Assembly (NCBI GenBank): GCA_009801015.1
Contig: VHZZ01000155.1
Location: forward strand, 91,869-138,801
DNA length: 46,933 bases
From: Silene noctiflora
Lineage: Eukaryota > Streptophyta > Magnoliopsida > Caryophyllales > Caryophyllaceae
Direction: 5' to 3'
The translations under genes were made by a program, and so were the position numbers. The stretch's first letter is position 1. Each line of letters opens with the position of its first letter. Below, in pieces: positions 24,801 through 34,296 of the stretch. The notes under the pieces are model-generated. The model saw nothing but the letters and a program-made list of their open reading frames with translations. It was not told where the DNA came from and did no database searches.

Positions 24801-26919
24801 TAGAACTAAAAGTGATTTGTTACGATATGAATCTTGTTTTTACTTTGAGGGGAAGAAAGTAAATGGCTAACTTAATTGATTGCTGTACTTTTTATTGTGA
24901 TATAGCAATCATTCTACACACTTCTCTGCACAATTTTCATTATTGGTTATTCTAAAACAGCCTTTCTTTCTTACATACATGGCTATTTGGGTAAGGCTGT
25001 TTCTATCTGATTCGCCCTTGCACTGCCATTTACGGGATCTGAAAGTTGAGACAATGGGATGGTGGTGTTTATTGTGGTCAAAGAATGTAACATCATTTGC
25101 AATCCATATGCATGTGGTATATGTCTATTGACTTTGATGTTTGGGGGATTGTATATATTTGCTTGGGTTTTATTGAGTACAAATGAGAATTGAATCTGAG
25201 CCGGAATCAACTCGGTCAAAATTCGGCTCGAAATCGGTCAAAACTGATTGCGAGCCGAGCACGACCAAATCGGAGCCAATTTTGAGCTTACTAGAGCTCG
25301 GATCGGAAGCTCGGTTTAGGCTCGTTTTGTTCTTTTTATTATTCAATTTTAATATTTTGCAATTATTTTTGTTCTTATTTACATGTTATTTTAGCATTTA
25401 TGATTATACTTTATTATGGTTGTTAAATTTTTTTATGTATTATTTATCTTCAATCATATTTATTTTTAATTTGATTTTAAAAGTGAAAAAAAAAAACGAA
25501 AATAATGATTAAATGGAGCTCGAGTCGGGCTGGAGTTGAGCTCGAGCCTATTCCGAGCTTTGAAGTTTTAAGCTCGAAGAGTTCCGAGCCGATTCCGAGC
25601 TCAAGTTTAAGCTTCCGAGTCGATTTCGAGCCCACCCGAGCTTAAGCGCAAATCGGCTCGGTTACACCCTGGTCACGCTTTATATTTGTGGAACATAAGT
25701 GCATAACTAATATGACTCTTTTCAAAGGCCCATGTAAGAGGTCATCAGGTTAGGAAACGATACAAGACCGTTGTTTGGTCAGTTGGCATACTGGAGAAAG
25801 TGATTTTACGATGGAGACGAAAAGGAACAGGCCTACGTGGGTTCCGTTCTGAAGCACTGAAAGCACCCGTCCCCGAAAGTAAGCCTCCAGAAGATGATGA
25901 ATATGATTATCTCAAGAAAGGAAGAAAGCAGACCGAGGAACGGCTACAGAAAGCCCTTGTTAGGGTGAAGTCGATGGTCCAATATCCCGAGGGTAGAGCG
26001 CAGTATAGGAGGCTCCTAACTGCAGTAGAAGGTTTCCAGAAAAATCAGGTATCACTTACACAACTCAACCATCATATGTGTTGTATCATTATCTTTGTAA
26101 TATGAACCTGCTAATGTCCTGATGATAAGTGCACACCTTTTGTGAAAGTGTGAAACAATAAAAATTAGGCACAAGTGCTGTAAGTCAATTCTTTTTTGGC
26201 CATGTCTACAAGTGTGTATTGCATGGTGCAGTGTTAGTTTTTCAAACGTCAGATTTATAAACGTTATGCAGTTAGCCCAGAATTATTCTCACATCTAGTC
26301 GGCGACTACACCGGAGTAGTTGTCGCATACCAATGAATGGAAAAATTAGAGAATTTGTTTCTTAAAACATGTTGTTCTTGCTCTTGTCGCCAGAAAGGAG
26401 ATCAAAGAATTTGCTCCTCCTCTACTATTAAGAAATCTTTTTCTGCCTTTGTCTTTCTTTTTCCTTATTTTGCTTTCTTTAGATGAAAATTGATCGGGCC
26501 AAGTAACGGAGCCTAATTATGGTATTTAGGTGGACGTTGGAATGCTAAACTATTTCCTTTTGAACTAATACACTAGATGATGGATTTTGATACTGGACCT
26601 TGATCAGCACAATTTTCTAGTTTTCTCTACTTGACTGTGTTTATAGAGGCTTCATGCGTAGTATTATATGAAGACTGAAGCCGCCATTTCTGCTAAAAGA
26701 AAACCAGATTTTAGTTTCCTACGTTGTAGGTAATTAGTAGTAGTCTTTTGTTCTCTTTCCCGGCATTTTGCGTGACATATTCCTACTGTTTTGCAGCCGC
26801 AGTCTGGTGGCAGCAATTTAAGTCGCTCAGAAATTGCACCCGTTGAAGTTGAAGAAGATATGATTGACGTTGATAGCTTATTAGACGATGACAACTTCAT
26901 GGCAATCGCGTTTGAATGA
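15863..26919 (+). CDS. CAMTA: Calmodulin-binding transcription activator (CAMTA1/2-like)
   Basis: Nuclear transcription factor that binds CGCG/CGTG-type DNA motifs and couples calcium-calmodulin signals to cold, defence and general stress expression (family knowledge). Exons: 15863-15902, 17321-17440, 19201-19316, 19581-19669, 19787-19829, 21136-21244, 21428-21547, 21639-21940, 22455-22790, 22905-23533, 24166-24748, 25728-26048, 26797-26919, joining to 976 aa. Seen: CG-1 DNA-binding domain about 14-140 (EAQHRWLRPAEICEIL, RYFRKDGHNWRKKKDG); a Ser-rich middle; TIG/IPT domain from about 426 (WSCMFGEVEVPAD); ankyrin repeats about 580-690 (GWTALHWAA, GRTAADLA); IQ motifs about 801-818 and 826-841; calmodulin-binding helix about 849-862 (LEKVILRWRRKG); and an acidic C-terminus. 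The start MADIGSL and the CG-1, ankyrin and tail sequences suit the CAMTA1/2 branch better than CAMTA3/SR1, an inference from remembered sequences. Nothing is truncated. Confidence 0.94.
17909..18222. mobile_element. hAT-type MITE with perfect 8-bp target duplication (CAMTA intron 2)
   Basis: A 314-bp element flanked by CCCCTAGG at 17901-17908 and 18223-18230. Its ends are inverted: CAGTGACGATTCTAGG at the left and, reading inward from the right, CAGGGGCAATTCTAGG. CAG ends and an 8-bp duplication are hAT hallmarks. It encodes no transposase. A tRNA-like segment sits inside (see next entry). Confidence 0.85.
18069..18131 (-). other. tRNA-like (Pol III promoter-like) segment inside the MITE
   Basis: Read on the - strand, the segment has an A-box-like stretch (18129-18112, TGGTCAGTCTAGTGGTTA) followed by a consensus B box GGTTCGACTCC (18082-18072), as in tRNA genes. 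No full cloverleaf could be drawn by eye, so it is called tRNA-like, not a tRNA gene. Confidence 0.5.
25190..25672. mobile_element. GAGCC/GGCTC-rich non-autonomous transposon (CAMTA intron 11)
   Basis: Two flanks rich in GAGCC, GAGCTC and CTCGG (about 25190-25325 and 25510-25660) surround an AT-rich core. The right end reads GGCTCGGTTACACCCTG, that is CAGGGTGTAACCGAGCC inward, a hAT-like terminus. The left end is degraded and no matching 8-bp target duplication was found. It lies wholly within an intron, between exons 11 and 12. Confidence 0.6.
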
Positions 26920-27861
26920 TTTGTTCTGAATTGTATATACACTGTATGGTCCAAAGCCCGATTGACTGAAAGAGGAAGGTAGAAAATTCAGATAATGTAC
27001 ATAGTATATAAGATCTACTAGCGGGGCCGTTTGAAGACTAGATGTTGCTAATTCACAATGCAGGTTCAGGCAATGTTCGAGCGTAGAAATCATAATTGTT
27101 TGAGATTTGACATGTTTAGGCATGTACAATTTTTTCTATATGGTCTTTAGTTATATAGCCTGTGTTATTATTTTTTCACCGGTGCAGCTTCAAATCATAA
27201 ATTGGTAAAAGATTTTCTGAAAACTAATGTAATTTAATCAGGTATTGAGGAATGTAACATTGAGCTTGCTTTGCAGTAGATGTATCGTCTTGCCAGTTGC
27301 TCCCCAGAGAAAACATAACCTTTCCGGAATCTATCTTTGCCATGGCTGGAATAAAGTAGAGTCCAGTAGAGTCAAGTATATGTATAAAGGCAAAAAAGGC
27401 AGCACGACCCTCTGTACAACTCAGTTTCGAGAGCTCTAGCTCATTTCACATACAAGTATACAACACACGACTAACTCAAGCCGATAAATGAAATCCAATA
27501 TCAAACTTTTGATCGAATTATACTGCCTTTGTTTCAGCAACACCAAACCATTGGTATGGGTCGTATACTCGCATGAGTTGTATAGTATACGACCCATACA
27601 AAAATAGGCTGCCTTTGTTTGTAACGCGATCTTAGCGTTGTGAGTAGGAGTGCAGAATTACCTTAGTGCAGTAAGAATTACTCTAGAAGGGTCAGTAAAA
27701 TAGTTAATACTCCGTAAATAATGCATCTTAGGTGTTGCAGGATCCTATCTCTCAAATTTTGTCCCTCATTGGATCACTCCTACACGTTAATAAAGACTCG
27801 ATTTTTTTTTTTTTTTTAAGATTTTCGCAATTTGTGATATACAGACATCCTTAGCAAATGT

Positions 27862-28240
27862 TAGCTTAAGACGGGTCAAGTATTATACCATTTGTATATA
27901 TAACACAAATATATTGTTTTTTCCTAGGAGTGGTCAAACGTGCGGGGTCAGCCCGGCCCGACCCGCCACTCGGGTCGACCGGACCGATCCGTCTTCCTCG
28001 GGCCGATTTCGGATCCCCAAACCAAGCCCAACCCGGACCCGTCATAGGCCCGCTCCTAGGGCCCCTTTTACTCGACCCGCCATTTGGCCTGACCCGCCCC
28101 TAACTCAGGCCGGTTCTGGGTCCCCAAACCGCCCGACCCACCCTTTGACCATGCTAGGCCCCGCCGACCCGCCCTACTTTTCCTTATGCATTTTTATATA
28201 TACAAGTGGTATTTATTTTGACCCGTCTTAAACTTAAGAC
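27862..28240. mobile_element. MITE with TTAAGACGGGTCAA ends, carrying a nested insertion
   Basis: TTAAGACGGGTCAA at 27866-27879 has an exact inverted partner at 28218-28231. Between them sit AT-rich arms interrupted by an unrelated GC-rich block (about 27925-28176). The ends match the family of the hairpin at 9079-9208, so this reads as an older MITE into which a second element jumped. Confidence 0.6.
27925..28176. mobile_element. GC-rich element (GGGTC/GACCC repeats), nested
   Basis: About 250 bp of CCCGACCC, GGGCC and GACCCGCC motifs, strikingly GC-rich against its surroundings. The ends resemble each other inverted: TAGGAGTGGTCAAAC at 27925-27939 and TTTGACCATGCTA near 28144-28156. Similar GGTCAAAC-ended hAT-like MITEs occur in many plants. 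The exact right end and target duplication are unclear. Confidence 0.55.
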
Positions 28241-28381
28241 GAATAGTGTCATCTTAAGGGAGACTTACGGATTAGAATCAAATTAATTTAAAATTAATAT
28301 AACTTGTACTACCATTAACAATCACACGTTTTTGAAATTAATGTAATGCACATTTTGAGCGTACATTATACGTATAACCAG

Positions 28382-28390
28382 CTATATAGA
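28382..28390 (+). promoter_or_regulatory. Probable TATA box of the PR-1 gene
   Basis: CTATATAGA lies 56-64 bases before the ATG, giving room for a short 5' UTR (about 30 bases). The preceding DNA is AT-rich and is partly made of the nested transposon pair, which may therefore sit in the promoter. Confidence 0.5.
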
Positions 28391-28445
28391 TGAATGAATA
28401 CCATAGTTTCAAACTAAGACTAATTCCCCACAACTTTCCATAATA

Positions 28446-28937
28446 ATGAGGCTACTACATCTTTACACATTTACCCTAATACTAACAACTATTTGTCTCA
28501 TTTGCCATGCCGACGACTACGACTACGACCGAACACAATTCCTAAATGCACACAATGAGGTGCGATCCCAAGTTGGGGTCGCGCCACTTGTGTGGAACAA
28601 AACTCTAGTCACCTTCGCGAAGACTTTCGCAAAAAAAGTCCAAGCAACAGGCGATTACTTCATGTCATCGGGTACCCCATATGGCGAAAATATGGCAGTT
28701 GGGTACGAAGCGTCTTATATTGCACAAGCGGTACAATTTTGGGTCCTAGAAAAGGATAATTATAATTATGAGACGAATACTTGTAAAACTGGGTCCGAGT
28801 GTAAGCATTATACGCAAGTTGTTTGGAGAAATACCACGAGTCTTGGGTGCGTTACCGTTACAATTGGGGCGGGTTGGCCTTTTGTTGTTTGCGAGTATTA
28901 CCCTCGCGGTAATATCAAAGGCCAATCCCCATATTAA
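28446..28937 (+). CDS. Pathogenesis-related protein 1-like (CAP superfamily), atypical
   Basis: Secreted CAP-domain protein of 163 aa, intronless like most plant PR-1 genes; family members bind sterols and act in defence. Seen: hydrophobic signal peptide about 1-21 ending near CHAD; CAP start FLNAHNEVR (32-40); PYGENMA (78-84); WVLEKDNY (99-106); HYTQVVW (121-127); CEYYPRGN (149-156); and the end GQSPY. Of the CAP acid/histidine tetrad, Glu81, Glu102 and His121 are present, but the first His is Ser74 (SSGTPYGEN instead of HSGGPYGEN). Only four mature cysteines remain (113, 119, 135, 149); the Cys before the lost His is Tyr71 and that of the usual RCNNG motif is absent. The last 11 residues match the CAPE peptide pattern PxGNxxxxxPY. 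The reading frame is clean, so it is probably a divergent working gene and not a pseudogene. Confidence 0.9.
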   Translation: MRLLHLYTFTLILTTICLICHADDYDYDRTQFLNAHNEVRSQVGVAPLVWNKTLVTFAKTFAKKVQATGDYFMSSGTPYGENMAVGYEASYIAQAVQFWVLEKDNYNYETNTCKTGSECKHYTQVVWRNTTSLGCVTVTIGAGWPFVVCEYYPRGNIKGQSPY

Positions 28938-29888
28938 ATCAAGTTTATTAACGCTTTGATTTCCTTTTTTGTTTATAACAATTACGTATATTTTGCGACT
29001 GTTGGTTTTGTGACGGTTTTTTCATCGTAACCCTTTTACATAGTGCTACTAAGACTAAAAATGGAAATGAAATATTGAAATTCCGAATATGTTGTTATTG
29101 GATGTATTTGCGATTTCACGTGCATAAGTCGAGTTTATGTTCCTATTTCTGCAAGAACAGATGTTGATCATATTCTTAGCGACGCAAATACGTCGCAATA
29201 TGATTTTTATGTTGCTTGATTTTATGTTGCTTGATCATGGCAAAACATCGCAATCCGCGGCAAATATATTTGCGACAATATAATTTTCATGTTGCTCATC
29301 ATGGCAACAAACATTTGCCGCAATCCATTACGCAAATATATTTGCGACAGACGTATTCCATCGCAAAACTAATCAAATCCATTGACAATTTGTGGCGAAA
29401 AATATTTTTATTCCGCGTTATTTTGCGATAGATCCATCGCAAATTAAAATATTGCGATTACAAATTGAGCAGCTTATAGTGAGAAAGACGGTTATAGTAA
29501 GAATAAGAAAGGAGTCTCACCTTAATTGCGTGGGTGTCGATGAAGAATCAACTCTGGAATGGTTTGGAGAGACGATATAGAGCGAACTTATGGAAGAAGA
29601 CGATGTGAAGTGTATGGTAAGACGAAATACCATAATGTGTAAGAACAGACCAAATTACAATTTTTTTTCAACAGCCGAGACAGTAAGAAATCTATAGCAT
29701 TTATGTGCAAGTTAACATTTCCGAAAAAACACAGCTGAATTCTCCGTGATTTCAATGTAAGATGTCGTCTTCACAGTAATGCAAATATGCAAAGTCGACT
29801 TACATTGCATCAAATTTGCATTCTCCGACTTGCCTTTTATAGCTCCTAATCGTAAAAATGAGTACTAAAATTATCTGAGTGAATAACT
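28938..29888. other. Tail-to-tail intergenic region with GCGAC-rich repeat
   Basis: This lies between the ends of PR-1 (+) and the TOM1-like gene (-). About 28990-29460 is dotted with TTTGCGAC/GTCGCAAAT motifs, listed separately. The rest (29460-29888) should include the 3' UTR of the TOM1-like gene. No protein gene is supported. Confidence 0.5.
28990..29460. repeat. Clustered TTTGCGAC/GTCGCAAA motifs, degenerate transposon
   Basis: At least ten GCGA or TCGC motifs occur in both orientations, several as ATATATTTGCGACA (about 29264-29277 and 29335-29348). Dense short motifs in both directions resemble subterminal repeats of CACTA or MULE transposons. Ends were not identified. Confidence 0.5.
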
Positions 29889-32800
29889 TCATTCGATGGC
29901 GTGATACTGATCTGAGACGCGTTTTGGAGGTAGTTTCCGGAGTATGAAGAGGACTAAAGCAGAAGGAACTATCTCAACGGCCTGCAATAATGACAGATAA
30001 ATAATTTACATAATGAATTCTGCAAGACATAATTTACTTGAGGACGGAAATTTGTGACTACACATAAAAGAAGCGGTTTATGTTCCATTTTCTGTCGAGG
30101 CAAATCGAGTTTTTCTTGTAGTGCAGCCAAATCTAGTTCTTATAAAAAACGAGGGTTAATTCAGTATTTCACTTAAACAAGGCGTCCGAAGTCCTAACGT
30201 TGAAAATTTACCATGTAGTAGAGGAGATTTGCAATTGGATGATCCATGACATCAACATCCACATCATCATCAAACGCTGAAATCGCAGCCTATGAAATAA
30301 AAATATCACGATTAGCTTGATACATTATTTTCCTCGTACAGTCGTACACCTTGAGTAGAAAACTCACCACAACACATCTGACTAAGAAACATGTACAACA
30401 TATTGCAGTCACGCAGCCGACCTGCACAAAATCCGAATTATCAAAGAATGTATCATTGTTTTTTTATAGTTGAATCGTAAAAAGTACTATGTATAATAAA
30501 GTCGTAATGTTAGTACCTCATAGAGCTTCTTTTGACGGCCTCTTGATTCTATCGGAAAGCGTTGGAGCATAATAAACAACCTTCAAAGGATAAACATGTC
30601 AGTAAAATGAAAATCGTAAGGAATTCATTGTTTAAAGGACGCCGTGAATGAAGAAATATCTATTTATCAAGTATCATTACCTTCCACCATAGATTAGGAA
30701 TCCCAAAGCGGCCGTAAACGAAATAACTGCAACAAACCGGCAAGGAATCACACAAAGTTTGTCAAAAGATTGAGCTATTAGCAGTACCATATAGGCTTTT
30801 CCTTACGCCAAAACATCTAATTTTCAACGAAAAAGGATCAGCAGAAAAAATAGCGGTGTAATCCTATTAATTATACCTGCAAAGAACAGTCTTGCCACCT
30901 CAAGAGCAGCATGGCCTCTGCCTATCCTCATGCAAAGCCAGATGATTATCTGAGGACATTGAGCACCATCAAAACCCGAGGGAACAATCAATAAAGCTCA
31001 ATTTTGTACTGTTCATTGAAAAGATGACAGAGCTACTATAACCAACATTGTACTAACAGACAAGTTTCCCTAGGATAAGGGGTCAGATGAGCGCAATTTT
31101 GCCCGTGTTAAAAACACGAAGATGCGGTTTCCAATGGCTCGTAACACATTGTGTCGAGAATTGCACAGACTGCCAGTTCATAATGTAAGATGTGCAGATA
31201 TTTAACAGAGTTTCGTAGCTTTATAAAATGTACTCCTGTGTCATTATAAATGTTGTCACCTGAATGAAGTACACTATCCCGTTTACAGAGTAATATATTG
31301 GTCTAAGTGTATCAGTAGGAAGGCTTCGTGCCTGCAAAAATCCACACAACAAAACTGTGATCTCTGAAGTTGGAACACCCAAACACACAAGCAAGGTAGT
31401 AATTTAACTTGTGAATATTCGAAGAACCTGGTGATAAATCTCGGCCCAAAACAACACGAGCAACGTGTAAGTTGAAAAGAATAAAAGTCCGGGAAGATCA
31501 AGGAGAATAACTTCGAGTGCCTGGAACAAATACATTTGAACTACGATATCAATTCTCGGTGCCTAATTAACCATACTATATATTATAAAGGACTTGGCAA
31601 AGAGGACGGTAAACTACATGTGGCCTGATAAGGAATACTAATTTGTACAGTCCAAAGAGAATAGCCCTCACTGTCGAAAACAACAGAGACGTTAGTCAAT
31701 TAATCAGTGATGACGTTGAATGAAATTAAGATGCGGAAGTAATAGACGGGCATGAATGCATGATGTGCTTACATCCATTTACAAGAACATTCATCAAATG
31801 GAAGATCTTTTGTGTTGTCCATCCAAATTCTGGTACTCGCATTTGTATCCGAATAAGTTGAACCTGAAAGTTTGCAGGATGAAGTTACCACATTACAAGG
31901 ATCGGAGTTACTTACCTCAAGTCCTGAACGCATTATTAAAACACGAATTTCTAGACACAAACTGATATAAGGTCGAAAGTCTAAGGTACAACAAAGAGCA
32001 GTACTTCAGTACCATGAGTAAACATGATTTTTTCTAGACACAAACTGATAGAAGGTCGAAGGATTAAGGTACAACAAAGAGCAACGCCAGTACCACGAGT
32101 GCAAAAACAAGTGCTACACATACACAAGTCTAAGATCGCGTTAGACGACCAGTCAGGAATTTATCATACATTCCACTCCCTTGAGACCTTATGATCAATG
32201 GCCTTAGTAAACTTGTTAAAAATGGAGTAAGTAGCTCTAGGAGCTTCTAAATTGTTAAATCGCGACATGCGCTTGGGCTACACCCACTAGGAGACCAGAA
32301 GATAGAATCAAACTCATAAGCCCAAAGAAAGTTACATCCTAAAACCAATTCGGAATATAAGGAGTAGCTCCTACCTCATATTTTCTTCACATATACTATG
32401 ATCTTCACATAAATTAAACCGCCACTATATCTGTCTTTGTGATTTTCGGAAGACCTCTTAGCCTAAGATAGAGTATAGTGAATATAGAGTATACTGAATA
32501 TTACTCGCTTCGTCTCAATCATTTGTTTATCTTTGGTTTAAAATACCTTTTACAAAAAAATAAAAAAAAGGTTAAACAGACGATTGAGACGGAGAGAGTG
32601 GGTCTCAGGTTAAAATCTCTCCCCATTTATTGTAAGATTGTTAAATGATCTCAAAGATGGCTAGACGGTCTTATACAAGAATATGCGAAATCGAAATCTA
32701 CCTCTTAACAACATGAGTGCAATCATCATGTGTACTACAAGTAATAACAAATCATCGAGATATACTCCCTCCGTCCCGGTCCCGGACAACTCTCCTTTGG

Positions 32801-33162
32801 TTTTGGCACAAAGACGAAGAAAAGAGGAGGAGACCAATTATAAGATGACAAGTGGAGCAAATTAGGTGGGAAGATCAAATTGCTCATAAAATGCAATCCT
32901 AAAATAGAAATGACAACAATTGACTGAGACGACCGGGACGGTGGGGAAGTAAGTAACACCAAAATAAAGGAGAAAGTCGAAAGTATACCAAGGCGATAAC
33001 GGCAACAATTGAATAACAAGCAGAAAGAGTATAATAAACTCTGTTTTCCAAACCCTTAAGCTTTTTTTCATCCATCATCTCATTCCACACATCAAATATT
33101 AACCCGTAGTAATTATGATTATTACTCCCCTTAATTACCATCTCACTCTTGGTTAATCCCAT
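29889..33162 (-). CDS. TOM1/TOM3/THH1-family seven-span membrane protein
   Basis: Homologue of Arabidopsis TOBAMOVIRUS MULTIPLICATION proteins, tonoplast membrane proteins first known as host factors for tobamovirus replication; the plant's own use is less clear. Exons on the - strand: 33162-32989, 31863-31773, 31670-31618, 31520-31428, 31331-31260, 30949-30877, 30726-30681, 30580-30517, 30421-30368, 30289-30212, 29981-29889, joining to 296 aa, the family length. Seen: about seven hydrophobic spans (roughly 43-64, 75-98, 108-134, 149-168, 178-206, 223-246, 262-280); motifs [53 protein letters not shown] and [11 protein letters not shown]. All junctions keep frame, and small exons of 46-93 nt dominate. 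The subtype is undecided; exon 4 ([18 protein letters not shown]) looks most like TOM3/THH1. Intron 1 (1125 bp) carries two Stowaway-like MITEs and an 83-bp tandem repeat. Confidence 0.93.
30065..30124 (-). mobile_element. CACTA-like transposon end in intron 10 of the TOM1-like gene
   Basis: On the - strand the sequence begins CACTACAAGAAAAACTCG at 30124, the classic end of plant CACTA elements. No matching opposite end was found within the intron (30211-29982), so it may be a relic or a solo end. The left boundary is approximate. Confidence 0.5.
31948..32113. repeat. 83-bp tandem duplication in intron 1 of the TOM1-like gene
   Basis: Units start at 31948 and 32031 with TTTCTAGACACAAACTGATA, and each carries AAGGTACAACAAAGAGCA and a CAGTACCA-GAGT block. 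Some substitutions separate the copies. Confidence 0.8.
32504..32599. mobile_element. Degenerate Stowaway-like MITE
   Basis: About 96 bp with inverted ends CTCGCTTCGTCTCAATCA and, inward from the right, CTCTCTCCGTCTCAATCG. A TA precedes the left end, but the right target TA is not intact. It sits in intron 1 of the TOM1-like gene. Confidence 0.7.
32765..32949. mobile_element. Stowaway-like MITE with TA target duplication
   Basis: This 185-bp element is flanked by TA (32763-32764 and 32950-32951). The left end is CTCCCTCCGTCCCGGTC; the right end read inward is CTTCCCCACCGTCCCGGTCG. It lies in intron 1 of the TOM1-like gene, about 40 bases from the exon 1 donor. Confidence 0.75.
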
Positions 33163-34296
33163 TGTAAATGATGATTATTTAGAAGCTGAAGATGATGAGG
33201 GATAATTGAATAGAAGATGAACCGTTAGAGAAAATCAGGGTAACAAACATATTGAAAGAATATGCTACGGAATTACACGTAATTGTATCACAAAACAGGC
33301 ACGTTGATCAAACCATACCACGTTGCATGGCTCATTTGTAGAGCATTACTCCCAATATATGTTCAGTATATTTGATCCGAATCGACCCGTAAATAAATTA
33401 GACCCAATCACCCATGACCCATATAATGCAAAATCGATACTTTCCGACCAATTTAGATCCTCTTCATTTCCTTCTCTGGTTTAGAGTTTATCCTGTTAGA
33501 ATGCTAATAATCCGTTTTAAAATGATTTGGAAGAAAAATAACATATAAAATTGATGCTATTATATAGTAATATATAGGGCTTATACATCTCCATTTCTTT
33601 TAGAAAACGGAGAGAATCCCCTAACCCACCCTCACCCGACAAGACGATGATCCATATCAGTGAAAAATACTCATTAGGGTAAAACGGCCTTATTATAGCC
33701 TTTTTTCTTTTGACAGAAAGACGGGATGCCATATTACATAGTGTTTTTAGCTATGTTGTGAGCAATCCTATTAAGATTTCTAGGGCAGTAGCTAAAAGTA
33801 AAACGACAAGATAATAAATTTTCGCTTAGTGATTCAGATAGTGTCCATGAATCGCTAGGTCACATATTAACCCCGGATGAAAGACTGATCACGCTTGGAT
33901 GTATGTCTTCGTGTTTCTAACTTGAATGATTAACCCGAAATCCAGAAGTAGCAAAAGGCATTTATCTTTAAACACAGCCAATACATTTTTAAACAGAACA
34001 AATGCACAACACATTCAGATTTATTACAGGATCGGATATTCAGAGATCTTGGAGCTACAGCAAATGGCATAATAAATCGGCTATATAAATCTACATATTT
34101 AAATTTAATTTTGAAACTATGTCAAACACCAAACCATCTAAAAACCCAGCTCTTCCCTTTTTTACAAGACAAACAATAAAATCCTCGGAAATTACTTCTG
34201 ATATTACTCGAACCTTTCAACCCCGGTATCAGACCATAGAATTTTAAAACCCACTTTATATTGGAGCCCCACCCACATTTACAAAGTACTCAAGCC
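33163..34296. other. Region between TOM1-like promoter and PP2C gene end
   Basis: Both flanking genes are on the - strand, so this holds the promoter and 5' UTR of the TOM1-like gene (left) and the PP2C 3' UTR (right). An RNase H-like remnant sits at 33734-33859. Otherwise AT-rich with no further gene seen. Confidence 0.55.
33734..33859 (-). pseudogene. Remnant of a retroelement RNase H domain
   Basis: Read on the - strand from about 33859, the frame gives SDSWTLSESLSENLLSC and then FSYCPRNLNRIAHNIAKNTM before a stop at 33736-33734. The pattern SDS...PRxxNRxAHxxAK is typical of the RNase H-like tail of plant LINEs and related host fragments. An upstream in-frame stop, the short length and missing catalytic parts show it is a fossil. 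Confidence 0.6.

Larger units (their letters stand above)
26920..28445. other. Region between CAMTA and PR-1 genes
   Basis: The left part should contain the CAMTA 3' UTR. After that comes AT-rich DNA, a nested pair of transposons (27862-28240), and the PR-1 promoter. Open frames near 27245-27439 and 27914-28231 look accidental; the second is merely the GC-rich transposon. Confidence 0.55.

Noticed and set aside
27914-28231. A 105-codon open frame rich in Pro, Arg and Thr
   Set aside because: It lies wholly in the GC-rich GGGTC-repeat transposon; composition comes from the repeat and there is no recognisable protein.
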